Source: CAYNFH01 sp964396385
GTDB taxonomy: Bacteria; Armatimonadota; Chthonomonadetes; Chthonomonadales; CAJBBX01
Assembly (NCBI GenBank): GCA_964396385.1
Contig: CAYNFH010000002.1
Coordinates: 1-64,000 of the forward strand
Length of the DNA stretch: 64,000 bases
Reading direction: 5' to 3'
In this document: positions 20,508 through 28,871 of the stretch, in pieces
Layout of the letters: every line of letters begins with the position of its first letter
Position numbering within the stretch: position 1 is the first letter of the stretch
Program-made: the position numbers and the translations under genes
The notes under the pieces: model-generated
Told to the model about the DNA's origin: nothing
The model's input: the letters and a program-made list of their open reading frames with translations, nothing else
Database searches by the model: none

Positions 20508-21755
20508 ATGACTTTGGCGATTGACGTGGAACGGCCGGCGGTGGCGGGGGGCGCGCCGGCCAAGACTCGGCCCTACGGCAAGGAGCCGCGATACGGAGCG
20601 GAGGAGCTGCGCGAGCTGGAAGAGGCGCTGGCGCAGGGCACCCTCTTCTACGCGCAGGGCCGCAAGGTTAAGGCGCTGGAGGAGGAGTTCGCGCGGCGCA
20701 ACGGCGTGGGGTTTGCGGTCGCGTGCTCCAGCGGCACCTCCGCCATCCACGCCGCCCTGGCCGCGCTGGAGGTCGGGCCCGGCGATGAGGTCATCACCTC
20801 CCCCATCACGGACGCCGGCACCATCGTGCCCATCCTCTACCAGGGCGCAATCCCGGTGTTCGCGGACCTGCATCCGCACACCTACTGCCTGTCGCCCGCT
20901 TCGGTCCGGGAGGCCATTACGCCGCGCACTCGTGCCGTTATCGCGGTGCACCTGGGCGGCAATGCCTGCGACCTGGACGCGCTGGCGGACCTCTGCCGCC
21001 GCCGCGGCGTCGCGCTCATCGAGGACTGCGCGCAGGCCCTCGGCGGCCGGTACCGCGGGCGCTCAATAGGTACTATCGGGAGGATAGGTTGTTTCTCGCT
21101 GAACGAGTTCAAGCACATCTCCTGCGGCGACGGGGGTCTCGTCATCACGGACGATGAGGCACTGGCGGTGCGGCTCCGGCTGGCGACTGACAAGGGGTAT
21201 GACCGCCGGCCCGAAGGGCCGGTGCGCAGTCCCACCTTCCTGGCCAACAACTACCGCATGACGGAGCTGCAGGGCGCGGTCGCGCTCGCCCAGCTCCGCA
21301 AACTGGACAGCATTGTGGAGCGCCGCCGCGCCTGGTGCTCCGCGCTCACGCATCGCCTGCGCGGCCTGCCCGGTATCCACCTGCCGGAAGTGACGCCCGG
21401 CTGCAAATCGTCCTGGTGGTTCTACATGTTGCGCGTGGTCCCGCAAGAGCTAGGCGCGGACGCCACTACTTTCGCGCAGGCCCTCGGGTCCGAAGGGCTC
21501 CCGAGCTGGGCGCACTACATCGGCCAGTGCGTCTATGAAAAGCCGCTGCTGGCCGAGCACCGCGCGTTCGCCAAGGGAGAACATCCGTACACGGCGCGCG
21601 AGTACCGGCATGGTATCTGCCCCACCGCCGAGGCCATCCTGGACACGTGCGTGGTCCTCAGCGTTAATGAGGCGTACACGGAGGAGGACCTGGAGGAGAC
21701 GGCGCGGGCGATCCGGCGGAACGCGGCATGGTTCCGGTCCAGGGATGAAGGATGA
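20508..21755 (+). CDS. DegT/DnrJ/EryC1/StrS-family PLP aminotransferase
   Basis: A 415-residue fold-type I sugar aminotransferase-like enzyme. It shows the cofactor segment SSGTSAIHAAL, D173 in IEDCAQALGG and the Schiff-base lysine K202 in SLNEFKHISCGDGG, then NNYRMTELQGAVALAQL. Such enzymes transaminate keto sugars in cell-surface polysaccharide or amino-sugar pathways. The ATG at 20508 has GGAG 7 bases upstream and fits the family start; the open frame extends back to 20376 through repeats. The last residues (RDEG) and the stop codon lie in a GGGATGA-type tandem repeat. Confidence 0.88.
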   Translation: MTLAIDVERPAVAGGAPAKTRPYGKEPRYGAEELRELEEALAQGTLFYAQGRKVKALEEEFARRNGVGFAVACSSGTSAIHAALAALEVGPGDEVITSPITDAGTIVPILYQGAIPVFADLHPHTYCLSPASVREAITPRTRAVIAVHLGGNACDLDALADLCRRRGVALIEDCAQALGGRYRGRSIGTIGRIGCFSLNEFKHISCGDGGLVITDDEALAVRLRLATDKGYDRRPEGPVRSPTFLANNYRMTELQGAVALAQLRKLDSIVERRRAWCSALTHRLRGLPGIHLPEVTPGCKSSWWFYMLRVVPQELGADATTFAQALGSEGLPSWAHYIGQCVYEKPLLAEHRAFAKGEHPYTAREYRHGICPTAEAILDTCVVLSVNEAYTEEDLEETARAIRRNAAWFRSRDEG

Positions 21756-21848
21756 GGGATGAACGGCGGAGCGGGTGAGCGGGCGAGTGGGCGAGCGGGC
21801 GAACCCGAAGTCCGGTCTCACGACTCACGACTCACGACTCACGACTCG
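21742..21848. repeat. Composite short tandem repeat at the aminotransferase-epimerase junction
   Basis: Three arrays lie in series: GGGATGA/AGGATGA heptamers (21742-21762), GCGGGCGA-type octamers (about 21771-21802), a core ACCCGAAGTCCGG (21802-21815), and CTCACGA heptamers repeated four times (about 21817-21846). The first array contains the stop of one gene (21753-21755) and the ATG of the next (21759). The others are translated. Confidence 0.85.
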
Positions 21849-22877
21849 CCGCCTGATCGCATAGAGAACGTCGGCCACCTAGAGGAGATGCTGAGCGAGC
21901 CCACGACCGGCGTGGTGGAGATGCTCGGCGGGCTGGATGGCGACGTGCTAGTGCTGGGTGCGGCCGGGAAGATGGGCCCGAGCCTCGCTCGCATGGCGCG
22001 TCGGGCGCTGGACGCCGCGGGTAGCCGCGCCCGAGTCATCGCCGTGTCGCGGTTCAGCGCGCCGGATTCCGAGGCCGGGTTCCACGCCCACAACGTGGAG
22101 ACCGTTCGCTGCGACCTGCTCGACCTCGATGCGCTTGCGGGCCTGCCGGAAGTACCCAATGTGGTCTACATGGCCGGCATGAAATTCGGCTCGACAGGGG
22201 GCGAGCCGCTCACGTGGGCGCTCAACGCCTTCCTGCCGGGATTGGTCTGCCGGCGGTTTCGCAACAGCCGGATCGCCGCCTTTTCCACGGGCAATGTCTA
22301 CCCGTTCACGCCGCCGGAGCGGGGCGGCAGCGTGGAGACCGACCCTCCGGCGCCGGTGGGAGAGTACGCGCAGAGCTGCCTGGGCCGCGAGCGCATCTTC
22401 GAGCACTTCAGCGGCTCCCTTGAAACGCCGGTCTCCATCATCCGGCTGAACTACGCGGTGGAGATGCGGTACGGCGTGCTGGCGGACCTGGCCCGCAGGG
22501 TGTATGAGGGCCAGCCCGTGGCTCTGGAGATGGGCTGGTTCAACTGCATCTGGCAGGCGGACGCCAACGCCATGGCGCTGCAGTCGCTGGCCCACGCCTC
22601 CAGCCCGCCCCTGGCGCTGAATGTCACGGGGCCTGAGCTGCTGAGCGTCCGCCAGGTCTGTATGGATCTGGGGTCCCTGCTGGGACGGGAACCTACCTTC
22701 ACCGGCCAGGAGGCATCAGATGCCCTGCTGAGCAACGCAGCCCGCGCGTTCCGTCTTTTCGGGGGCCCGCGCGTGGATGCCGCGCAGCTCCTCCGCTGGA
22801 CGGCCGACTGGGTGTCGCGGGGCGGCGCCAGCCTGGACAAGCCGACGCACTTTGAGGAGCGGGAGGGGAGGTTTTGA
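21759..22877 (+). CDS. NAD-dependent epimerase/dehydratase-family protein
   Basis: A 372-residue short-chain-dehydrogenase-fold protein. Its Rossmann motif VLVLGAAGKMGPSLAR is at about 64-80, and it shows NVVYMAGMKFG, FSTGNVYPF and a YAQS segment in place of the usual YxxxK. The catalytic lysine is not evident, so activity is uncertain. The first 28 residues are translation of tandem repeats, and conserved sequence begins near IENVGHLEEMLSEP. The ATG at 21759 is supplied by the repeat. The ancestral start may have been replaced; an internal ATG at about 21886 is an alternative. It is followed 17 bases later by the DHDPS-like gene. Confidence 0.78.
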   Translation: MNGGAGERASGRAGEPEVRSHDSRLTTHDSPPDRIENVGHLEEMLSEPTTGVVEMLGGLDGDVLVLGAAGKMGPSLARMARRALDAAGSRARVIAVSRFSAPDSEAGFHAHNVETVRCDLLDLDALAGLPEVPNVVYMAGMKFGSTGGEPLTWALNAFLPGLVCRRFRNSRIAAFSTGNVYPFTPPERGGSVETDPPAPVGEYAQSCLGRERIFEHFSGSLETPVSIIRLNYAVEMRYGVLADLARRVYEGQPVALEMGWFNCIWQADANAMALQSLAHASSPPLALNVTGPELLSVRQVCMDLGSLLGREPTFTGQEASDALLSNAARAFRLFGGPRVDAAQLLRWTADWVSRGGASLDKPTHFEEREGRF

Positions 22878-22904
22878 GGGATGAGGGATGAGGGATGAAT
22901 CCGG
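22877..22904. repeat. GGGATGA heptamer array at the epimerase-DHDPS junction
   Basis: Three GGGATGA units (22878-22898) followed by the core ATCCGGA (22898-22904). The array directly follows the TGA stop of the upstream gene, and the ATG of the last unit (22895) is the start of the next gene. Confidence 0.85.
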
Positions 22905-24037
22905 AAAGTACGGGATCGGCATGGAGCGTTTCGCGGCATCTTCCAGTTCCTGTCGCGGAGGCGTTGGCGCGGGGGGTGGTGGTTCCGGCGATGCCGCTGG
23001 CGCTGGATGCGCGGCGCAGGCTGGACGAGCGGCGGCAGCGCGCCCTCATCCGATACTACGCGGACGCGGGCGCCGGCGGGCTGGCGGTAGGAGTACACAC
23101 CACTCAGTTCGCCATCCGCGAGGCCGGGCTCTATCCCCCGCTCCTGGCCCTCGCCCGGGTAGAGATGGACCGCGCGGACAGCAGAGCGGGCGAGCGGGCG
23201 ATTGCGGAATCCGCTCTCACGACTCACGACTCACGACTCACGACTCCGCTTGTCCGCATCGGTGGCATCTGCGGTGGCACGCAGCAGGCGGTGGCGGAGG
23301 CGGAGCTGCTGCGCGAGCATGGATTCCACGCCGGGCTCCTGAGTCTGGCGGCGCTGAAGGATGCGGATGACGCCGCGCTCTTGGCGCACTGCCGGGCCGT
23401 GGCGGAGGTCATCCCGGTGATCGGCTTCTACCTGCAGCCGGCTGTAGGCGGGCGGCGGCTCCCGTACCGATTCTGGCGCGAATTCGCGGAGATTGAGCGG
23501 GTGCTGGCGATAAAGATCGCGCCGTTCGACCGCTACGCCACGCTAGACGTGGTGCGGGCCGTCGCCGAGTCCGCGCGCGAGGAGATCGCGCTCTATACGG
23601 GCAACGACGACAGCATCGTCCACGACCTGATCACCCCCTTCCAATTTGAAGTGGAGGGTGGGACCGTGGAGCGGCGCATTGTGGGCGGGCTGCTGGGCCA
23701 CTGGGCGGTGTGGACGCGCCGCGCCGTGGAGCTGCTGGAGGAGTGCCATCGGGCGGTGGATGCGGGTGCTATTTCGGCCGAGCTGCTGCGGAAGGGCGAG
23801 GAGGTGACAGACTGCAACGCCGCTTTCTTCGACGCCGCGAACGGCTACGCGGGCTGCATCGCCGGGCTGCACGAGGTGCTGCGCCGGCAGGGGCTGCTGG
23901 AGGGATTGTGGCTCCTGGATCCGGACGAGCGGCTCAGCCCCGGCCAATTGGAAGAGATAGACCGTGTCTACCGCGCATACCCGCACCTCCACGACGACAC
24001 CTTCGTGGCCGCCAATCTCCCGCGCTGGCTCTCCTGA
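22895..24037 (+). CDS. Dihydrodipicolinate synthase (DapA/NanA)-family aldolase
   Basis: A 380-residue class I aldolase-fold protein, longer than the usual ~300. It has GVVVPAMPLALD near the N-terminus, a GLAVGVHTTQF loop, the tyrosine strand PVIGFYLQPAVGG and the likely Schiff-base lysine in VLAIKIAPFDRY. The typical GGxxG substrate motif is altered. Products could be pyruvate or another keto acid from a sugar acid, fitting the neighbouring carbohydrate genes. Residues about 97-118 are encoded by an in-frame tandem repeat (23184-23246). The ATG lies in another repeat. The family call is good; the substrate is unknown. Confidence 0.82.
   Translation: MNPESTGSAWSVSRHLPVPVAEALARGVVVPAMPLALDARRRLDERRQRALIRYYADAGAGGLAVGVHTTQFAIREAGLYPPLLALARVEMDRADSRAGERAIAESALTTHDSRLTTPLVRIGGICGGTQQAVAEAELLREHGFHAGLLSLAALKDADDAALLAHCRAVAEVIPVIGFYLQPAVGGRRLPYRFWREFAEIERVLAIKIAPFDRYATLDVVRAVAESAREEIALYTGNDDSIVHDLITPFQFEVEGGTVERRIVGGLLGHWAVWTRRAVELLEECHRAVDAGAISAELLRKGEEVTDCNAAFFDAANGYAGCIAGLHEVLRRQGLLEGLWLLDPDERLSPGQLEEIDRVYRAYPHLHDDTFVAANLPRWLS
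23184..23246. repeat. In-frame short tandem repeat inside the DHDPS-like gene
   Basis: GAGCGGGC/GAGCGGGC octamers, the core TTGCGGAATCCGC (23202-23214), then CTCACGA repeated four times. It is built like the array at 21771-21846. It is translated as a polar insertion containing ESALTTHDSRLTT between two conserved stretches of the enzyme. Confidence 0.85.
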
Positions 24038-24068
24038 CCGCGCCCTTTGCGGCGCATACCGCCGACTC

Positions 24069-24536
24069 CTACGGATGCGTGTTGGGGTCATCTACGGTGA
24101 GCCCTTCAGAGGACGCGGCAGCGTTGAGTTTCGAATCAGATGAAAGGAGTGTAATGCGAGGCAGTCGCCCTCCGGTCCTCAGCGCATTAACCGCCAACGC
24201 AGCCGCGAGTTGAATGGCGTCGAATCCCCGGATGCCGTGCTTCTCAGCAAGTTCCATGGCCCGTTCTGCAAGGGCGGGAGAAAACTCTATCACCTGATAG
24301 TCCGTCGCGAGGTCCGAACGAAAATCCGTTCTCGCCTTGTGTGCATCAATAGGCGTGAGGGAACCACCTCGTTCCCGCCGGGTAAGGGCCGCAATCATTT
24401 CCACCGCTGTAGTGCGAGCCACTATCACCTGGCAGCCGGCAGCCGGATCTACAGTAGCACGGAGCCAGGTCGACCCCAGCTCTAGCACGTACCTCTTACA
24501 GAGAGCGCTGGTGTCGGCAAAGTAGGCAGCCGCCAC
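24069..24536 (-). CDS. PIN-domain (VapC-like) ribonuclease toxin
   Basis: A 155-residue PIN protein. The four acidic positions are readable: D8 in YFADTSALCKRY, E46 in TTAVEMIAAL, D106 in RGFDAIQLAAAL and D134 in LLSSDSKLNAAA. PIN toxins cleave tRNA or rRNA using Mg2+. The GTG start at 24536 overlaps the TAG stop of the upstream antitoxin gene by one base (TAGTG), so translation is coupled. It converges on the aldolase gene, whose stop is 32 bases away. Confidence 0.88.
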   Translation of the reverse strand: MAAAYFADTSALCKRYVLELGSTWLRATVDPAAGCQVIVARTTAVEMIAALTRRERGGSLTPIDAHKARTDFRSDLATDYQVIEFSPALAERAMELAEKHGIRGFDAIQLAAALAVNALRTGGRLPRITLLSSDSKLNAAASSEGLTVDDPNTHP

Positions 24537-24799
24537 TAACGGCGGTCCTCAATAACCGTCTCGGAAAGCGGCTTGCCAGAAATCGGGACCGCGGGGCGGT
24601 CGAGCTTGCTAGAGCGATCGGGCCGCCTGATCTCGGTGATCAGTCCAGCCCGCATCAGACTCTGTAGGAACTGCTCCTCCGGGTCCGCGGCAGGCATATC
24701 GGTCAATCTGCCCTCCACCGCGTCCCGAACCCGCGCGAGCTCCCCTGGGGCCAACTGCTGGATATCCTTCAGTACCCGGTCAAGAATCGATTGTGCCAT
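24536..24799 (-). CDS. Antitoxin partner of the PIN toxin
   Basis: An 87-residue protein with an N-terminal helical part (LDRVLKDIQQLAPGELARV), a middle rich in acidic residues (ADPEEQFLQSLMRAGLI) and a basic-acidic flexible tail with RPDRSSKLDRP and VPISGKPLSETVIED. That tail plan is common in antitoxins that wrap the PIN active site. The ATG at 24799 follows GGAGG by 7 bases. No ribbon-helix-helix or AbrB motif is obvious, so its DNA-binding type is open. The pairing is supported mainly by the one-base overlap. Confidence 0.75.
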   Translation of the reverse strand: MAQSILDRVLKDIQQLAPGELARVRDAVEGRLTDMPAADPEEQFLQSLMRAGLITEIRRPDRSSKLDRPAVPISGKPLSETVIEDRR

Positions 24800-24862
24800 A
24801 AGGGTTCCTCCTCAGGGCATTTTATCACACTGCGTGGAGCGCCCCGCCCGAGGCTCCGCCCC

Positions 24863-24949
24863 ATGTTTCCGAAGTGGGTCGACACCTCTAACACCGACGG
24901 CTTGCCCCGCTACCCCACCATCACCGCCGTCTACCCCGCCACCGCCTGA
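24863..24949 (+). pseudogene. Possible C-terminal gene fragment (28 codons)
   Basis: In the gap between the antitoxin gene and the next terminator a short frame reads MFPKWVDTSNTDGLPRYPT and ends AVYPATA with TGA. It looks like the tail of a protein but has no ribosome binding site. Parent gene unknown. Confidence 0.2.
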
Positions 24950-24962
24950 CCCGCCCCGCAGA

Positions 24963-25000
24963 ATCGCGGCCTCCAGTCCAGGTAGACCGGAGGCCGCGAT
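24963..25000 (-). terminator. Strong hairpin downstream of the GH25-like gene
   Basis: A perfect 12-bp stem (ATCGCGGCCTCC with GGAGGCCGCGAT) and a 14-base loop lie 37 bases past the stop of the minus-strand secreted protein. The U-tract is weak. Confidence 0.6.
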
Positions 25001-25036
25001 GGACCGAGAGCAGGCGCTGCCGAACCGCGCCCTTGC

Positions 25037-26371
25037 TCAAGGAAGGAGAGAACCGTCAAACACATCCAGGTCGACATTCATGCCGGTAGTGGTGTCATCC
25101 AGCACGTACTGCCTGCCCAGGCGGCTGGTCCAGCCACCATAGGGCTGCCATGCACCAGGGCCATCAGACCCCAACCTATCGTCCGTGCGGCTCCAATACC
25201 GCACTTCCCACAGTGGCGCCTCTGTCAGGGGGTAGTTGCCCGTAATGAGCTGCCAGTCGGAGCGGCGCGTGTAGATGACCGCCTGCCCCGGAACGGCGTT
25301 GAGCGCCTCGTAGATGCGGGCTACGCGCGCCGCAATGGAATCCGGGTCCTGTGGTAGCGGCTCGTTGGAGAGCGGCTCGATGTCTATGGCAATGAAGGAG
25401 ACGTTGCCCGCCTCCGCGCCAAGCGCCTTCAACGCCTGGCCCACCTGCCAGTCGCCCGTCTGGATGCCGTTTGGCGCAGGATCGTTCGGGTCGTCCTGGC
25501 CACTGTCATCAAAGTTGAGGAGGCAGTAGGCCGCTTTACTCACTCCCGGGATTGCGGCCCCGGCGCCGCTCAGGATGGACTCGGCGGGGAAGCGGTGTCG
25601 CCCGCCCCACGCATCGGCGATCACGAAGCGGGGATGGTACGCCGAGACGATAGGACCCCAATTGGACGGGACGCTGGAGAGGTCTATCCCGTGCCGCACG
25701 TCGGAGTAGACCTCGAACTCGTAGATCCACCCATGGACGATGGGATCGCCGCTCAGGGTGGCGCCAGAGTTGTCGAAGGAATACCGCACCTTACTGGCCG
25801 TCACCGGGTCGAAGACGTACTCGTCGGAGTTGGAGTACCCGGAGTTTGTGCCGTCCTCGTGGTAGTTGCCGTAAACGCGGGCAGCAGCGATGGGGACCCA
25901 GTTTGATCCGTCCCAGTAGCTGATGGTCGTATCTGCCGGCACGTGGTTTGTCTCATCGCCGTGGTGCCAGATTACGACCTTCTGGAAGGTGACGGGGGCG
26001 CCGAAGTCGATGGTAGCCTGGCGCGGGCCGGCCGGCTGGATCCAGCCTCCGCTGTCCCATCCGCCCGTGTGGCCGCCGGTGAAGGCCAGGCCGTTGGCCC
26101 AACTGTCGTAGTGCCTCCGGCCGTCTACAATGGACCACTGGTCGGAGCCGCCGCCCCAGCCTTGGTCGGAGGCCAGGGGGCTGGGATAGCCGGTACGCGA
26201 GGTGTTGACGGCAATGTTTACCAGTCCATCGTCCTGCGCGCACGCGGGCGTACCCAGTGCCGCCCCCAGGAACGCGCATGCTGCCAACGTGGACACAAGG
26301 CATCTGTAACTGCAGAGAGCGTTCCCGGCCTGTCTGTTCGGATGGTCCTTTCCGGAATTGCGGTAGCGCAT
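25037..26371 (-). CDS. Secreted two-domain protein: discoidin-like domain plus GH25-like barrel
   Basis: A 444-residue exported protein. It has an N-terminal signal peptide (hydrophobic LVSTLAACAFLGAALG, cleavage near ACAQ) and a galactose-binding/F5-8C-like sandwich (about 50-215, with GWIQPAGPRQATIDFG and SYWDGSNWVPIAAARVYG). A C-terminal barrel (about 235-440) recalls GH25/DUF1906 lysozyme-like folds: PRFVIADAWGGRHRF, FIAIDIEPLSN, AVIYTRRSDWQ and LWEVRYW. The acidic residues in AIDIEP are candidate catalytic groups. A carbohydrate- or peptidoglycan-acting role is inferred. The ATG has GGAG 8 bases upstream. It is the distal gene of a set of four secreted proteins. Confidence 0.72.
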   Translation of the reverse strand: MRYRNSGKDHPNRQAGNALCSYRCLVSTLAACAFLGAALGTPACAQDDGLVNIAVNTSRTGYPSPLASDQGWGGGSDQWSIVDGRRHYDSWANGLAFTGGHTGGWDSGGWIQPAGPRQATIDFGAPVTFQKVVIWHHGDETNHVPADTTISYWDGSNWVPIAAARVYGNYHEDGTNSGYSNSDEYVFDPVTASKVRYSFDNSGATLSGDPIVHGWIYEFEVYSDVRHGIDLSSVPSNWGPIVSAYHPRFVIADAWGGRHRFPAESILSGAGAAIPGVSKAAYCLLNFDDSGQDDPNDPAPNGIQTGDWQVGQALKALGAEAGNVSFIAIDIEPLSNEPLPQDPDSIAARVARIYEALNAVPGQAVIYTRRSDWQLITGNYPLTEAPLWEVRYWSRTDDRLGSDGPGAWQPYGGWTSRLGRQYVLDDTTTGMNVDLDVFDGSLLP

Positions 26372-26420
26372 AGCCTGTTCTCCTTTTCAACTGCGAGCAG
26401 TGCGACTTCTCGGTACGCGG

Positions 26421-27524
26421 CTACTGAGGCGTGAGCAGGAAGGCGTGGACCTGGTCGTTGATGTAGCCGTCGCCTATGATCTGGCCGGCGTCATTGATGG
26501 CCCAGGCCCGCAGCAGAACGCGCCAGCCGGAATCCGGGGGAATCAGGTCGTTGAGGTCGTAGACCGTCCCGCTGTCGTACAGGAAGGCGAAGTGGTAGCC
26601 GAAGTAGTACTCCGCATAGCCCACCACCTGCCCGAACGAATTGATGCTATAGGCCGTGCTGCTGGTGCTGGGTCCCAGCGCGCTTGCCGTCAGATCGGTC
26701 ATTCCTACGGTGTCGCGCCACAGGAACGCATGCGACACGCCGCTGCCGGTAGTCGAGACGCCGACGACCTCGCCGTTAACCCCTATTCCCGACCCGGAGC
26801 TGAAGGTGCCGCCGAGCGTGCCGAGGTCCCGGATGGCTGCCGGTTGCGGGCTGTCCCACCGGACGGCGTGCGTCAGGCCCGCCGCGGTGAGAGAGGTCCC
26901 TGCGATCTGGTTGGCATCATTGACCCCGTTGGCGAAGCTCTCGGGACCGCCAAGCGTGCCGAGGTCCTTCATGCCGTTCTGCCGGTTCCAGAAGAAGCCA
27001 TGCCGCGGATTGGGATACGGGCCGGTTCGGGAGTAGCCGACCACTGCCAGGAGCGGCTCGTCGATGTTGTTGATGGCCTGCGCGGAAGCTTCCGCTCCCG
27101 GCGCGAGCACGCCCAGGTCCTGCGGGAAGTAGTCCGGCGGCTCCCAAAGGATGGCGTGATGGCCGCCGGAGTCCTGGATGTCGCCGGCTGCCGCGCCGGC
27201 CGCGTTGATGCCGTTGGCCACGCTGGGGGCGGTGGCGGGGAAGGCGGGAGCGTTGGGCAGCACCGCGATGGCGCCCGTCGTCGCGTTCGGGAAATCGGGC
27301 GTCCAGAGAAAGGCGCGGCCCGTCCCGTTTGGCAGGTAAGAACCGCCCACGACCTGGCCGCCGATGTTCAGTCCGAAGGCGTTAGAGCCCACCCGGCCGC
27401 TTGAGCCGCCGAGGGTGCCGAGGTCCGTGATGGCGAAGCTCGGCTGTGCGGCGGCGGGCCGCAGGATACACGACGCGGCGAGAGGGATTACAGCAGCGGT
27501 GATCTTGAGAATCGAGCGCATCAT
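26421..27524 (-). CDS. Secreted HAF-repeat protein
   Basis: A 367-residue protein with a signal peptide (ILKITAAVIPLAASCILRPAAAQ) followed by repeated HAF units. DLGTLGG appears near residues 33, 190 and 237, each followed by xxAxGINxxGQVVG-type phrases and a HAFLW/HAILW strand. HAF repeats are predicted to build an extracellular beta-propeller of unknown function. The start ATG-ATG has GGGAG 6 bases upstream. It sits 49 bases upstream of the GH25-like gene on the same strand. Confidence 0.88.
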   Translation of the reverse strand: MMRSILKITAAVIPLAASCILRPAAAQPSFAITDLGTLGGSSGRVGSNAFGLNIGGQVVGGSYLPNGTGRAFLWTPDFPNATTGAIAVLPNAPAFPATAPSVANGINAAGAAAGDIQDSGGHHAILWEPPDYFPQDLGVLAPGAEASAQAINNIDEPLLAVVGYSRTGPYPNPRHGFFWNRQNGMKDLGTLGGPESFANGVNDANQIAGTSLTAAGLTHAVRWDSPQPAAIRDLGTLGGTFSSGSGIGVNGEVVGVSTTGSGVSHAFLWRDTVGMTDLTASALGPSTSSTAYSINSFGQVVGYAEYYFGYHFAFLYDSGTVYDLNDLIPPDSGWRVLLRAWAINDAGQIIGDGYINDQVHAFLLTPQ

Positions 27525-27587
27525 TTTCTACTCCCTTTCAGCGGGAAACACGAACGTTGTCAAACGTGGCCCTGCGTGGGCCGCGGA

Positions 27588-28736
27588 TCACGGGCTAAAC
27601 GTGTAGACACTGACGTCGCTATTGCCACCGCGGTTGGCTGTGAAGACCAGGGTTCCGTCGAAGCTGAAAATGACGCCGGCCGCGGATGCTCCAGAATCGT
27701 CGCTGGACTCAGGGGAGCCAGTCACGTTGGTCATGGTGGAGGTATCCAGTACAGACAATTTGTTTGAATACCGCAGCACTGCTACGACGTAGGCGCCCGT
27801 CGGGTCTACGACCAGTCCGCTGACGGCGTCCGCCACCGTGGTGGAACCGATCTGCAAGAGCGAGAGTGCCCCTGTCCCAGGGTCAATGCTGTACTGTACG
27901 ACTCTCCCATCATTCGTCCCGGCATAGAGGCTGGAAGCGTCTGGACTGAGGGCTATGCTGCCCGAGCTCGAGACACCATTGGGAAGCGTGAATGGCGAGC
28001 CACCGACTGCCCCAAGAGTACCGTCATCGGCGATCTTGAACACAGAGATATTGTTCGATCCCTCGTTGTCAACATACAGCCGGTTATCCGGACCCGCAAC
28101 CAGCCTTGGAGGAGCATACGCACCGCCGAACCCGGCGCCGCTCCCTCCTGTGGCCACAACCGCGCCAGCCGTCAATGTGCCGTTCGGGTTGACGCTGTAG
28201 CTGCGTACGGTGTTGGGCGAAGAGTTATTTGCGACGTAGATGAAGTCCCCACCTGGCACGGAGACATACTGGATGCCGTTCAGCGGCGCTGCCGAATCAC
28301 CTGGGGATACTGCCTGAATTTGCGCAAGCGTACCGTCTGGTGCCACCGAATACACCGTCAATTCGTCCGCGTTTCCGCTGATTACGTACAATCTGTCCCC
28401 AGCAGGACTGAGCGATAGTCCGGAAGCGGCGGTACATGGTGACGCGGAGTATGCGCCTTGGGGAGACAGCGAGCCGTCGCCGCCGACGTTTAGCACGGAG
28501 ATGTTGTTGCTGTTCTGGTTCGTGGTGAACAGAAGGCTCTGATCGGGGCTGAGCGCCAGCATGTTGGTATAGCTGCCCTGGCTGAAGACGAAGGGCGAGC
28601 CCGGGATGCTGGTGAGTGGACCTTGGGCACCCCCCGCCGATGCCAATGCCGCGCACAGGAGTCCTGCGCCGAGAGTCCAGGTCAGGTGCAGCGAATGGGG
28701 TACACGACTGCCATTGCCGGTTTTCAGATTGCACAA
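27588..28736 (-). CDS. Secreted lactonase-like seven-bladed beta-propeller protein
   Basis: A 382-residue exported propeller. I chose the TTG at 28736: it has AAGGGGG 7 bases upstream and gives a clean signal peptide (TWTLGAGLLCAALASAGGAQ). The longer frame from 28832 does not. Repeated blades carry NISVLNVGGDGSLSP, LSLSPAGDRLYVIS, VYSVAPDGTL, NISVFKIADDGTLG and SVYTFSP. That is the pattern of 6-phosphogluconolactonase-like (PF10282) or YVTN-type proteins. Catalytic residues are not recognisable, so a binding or cell-surface role is as likely as lactonase activity. Confidence 0.82.
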   Translation of the reverse strand: MCNLKTGNGSRVPHSLHLTWTLGAGLLCAALASAGGAQGPLTSIPGSPFVFSQGSYTNMLALSPDQSLLFTTNQNSNNISVLNVGGDGSLSPQGAYSASPCTAASGLSLSPAGDRLYVISGNADELTVYSVAPDGTLAQIQAVSPGDSAAPLNGIQYVSVPGGDFIYVANNSSPNTVRSYSVNPNGTLTAGAVVATGGSGAGFGGAYAPPRLVAGPDNRLYVDNEGSNNISVFKIADDGTLGAVGGSPFTLPNGVSSSGSIALSPDASSLYAGTNDGRVVQYSIDPGTGALSLLQIGSTTVADAVSGLVVDPTGAYVVAVLRYSNKLSVLDTSTMTNVTGSPESSDDSGASAAGVIFSFDGTLVFTANRGGNSDVSVYTFSP

Positions 28737-28871
28737 AGCTGATTCCCCCTTCAAGCGGTTTCCATGTTGTGCCGGACAACTCCGGTTGGATACTTCCTTT
28801 ACCTCCATGCCGCGATGCCGAGACCCCTGCAAGGATCATCTCGGGAGGTGTGCACCGGTCGCGTATCATGG

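Noticed and set aside
21742..23246. CRISPR array or minisatellite
   Set aside because: Units are only 7-8 bases, contiguous, without spacers, and differ between sites. No cas genes are present.
24573..25142. 189-codon plus-strand frame across the antitoxin gene and terminator
   Set aside because: Mostly antisense to the antitoxin and GH25-like genes, with a proline-rich non-coding middle.
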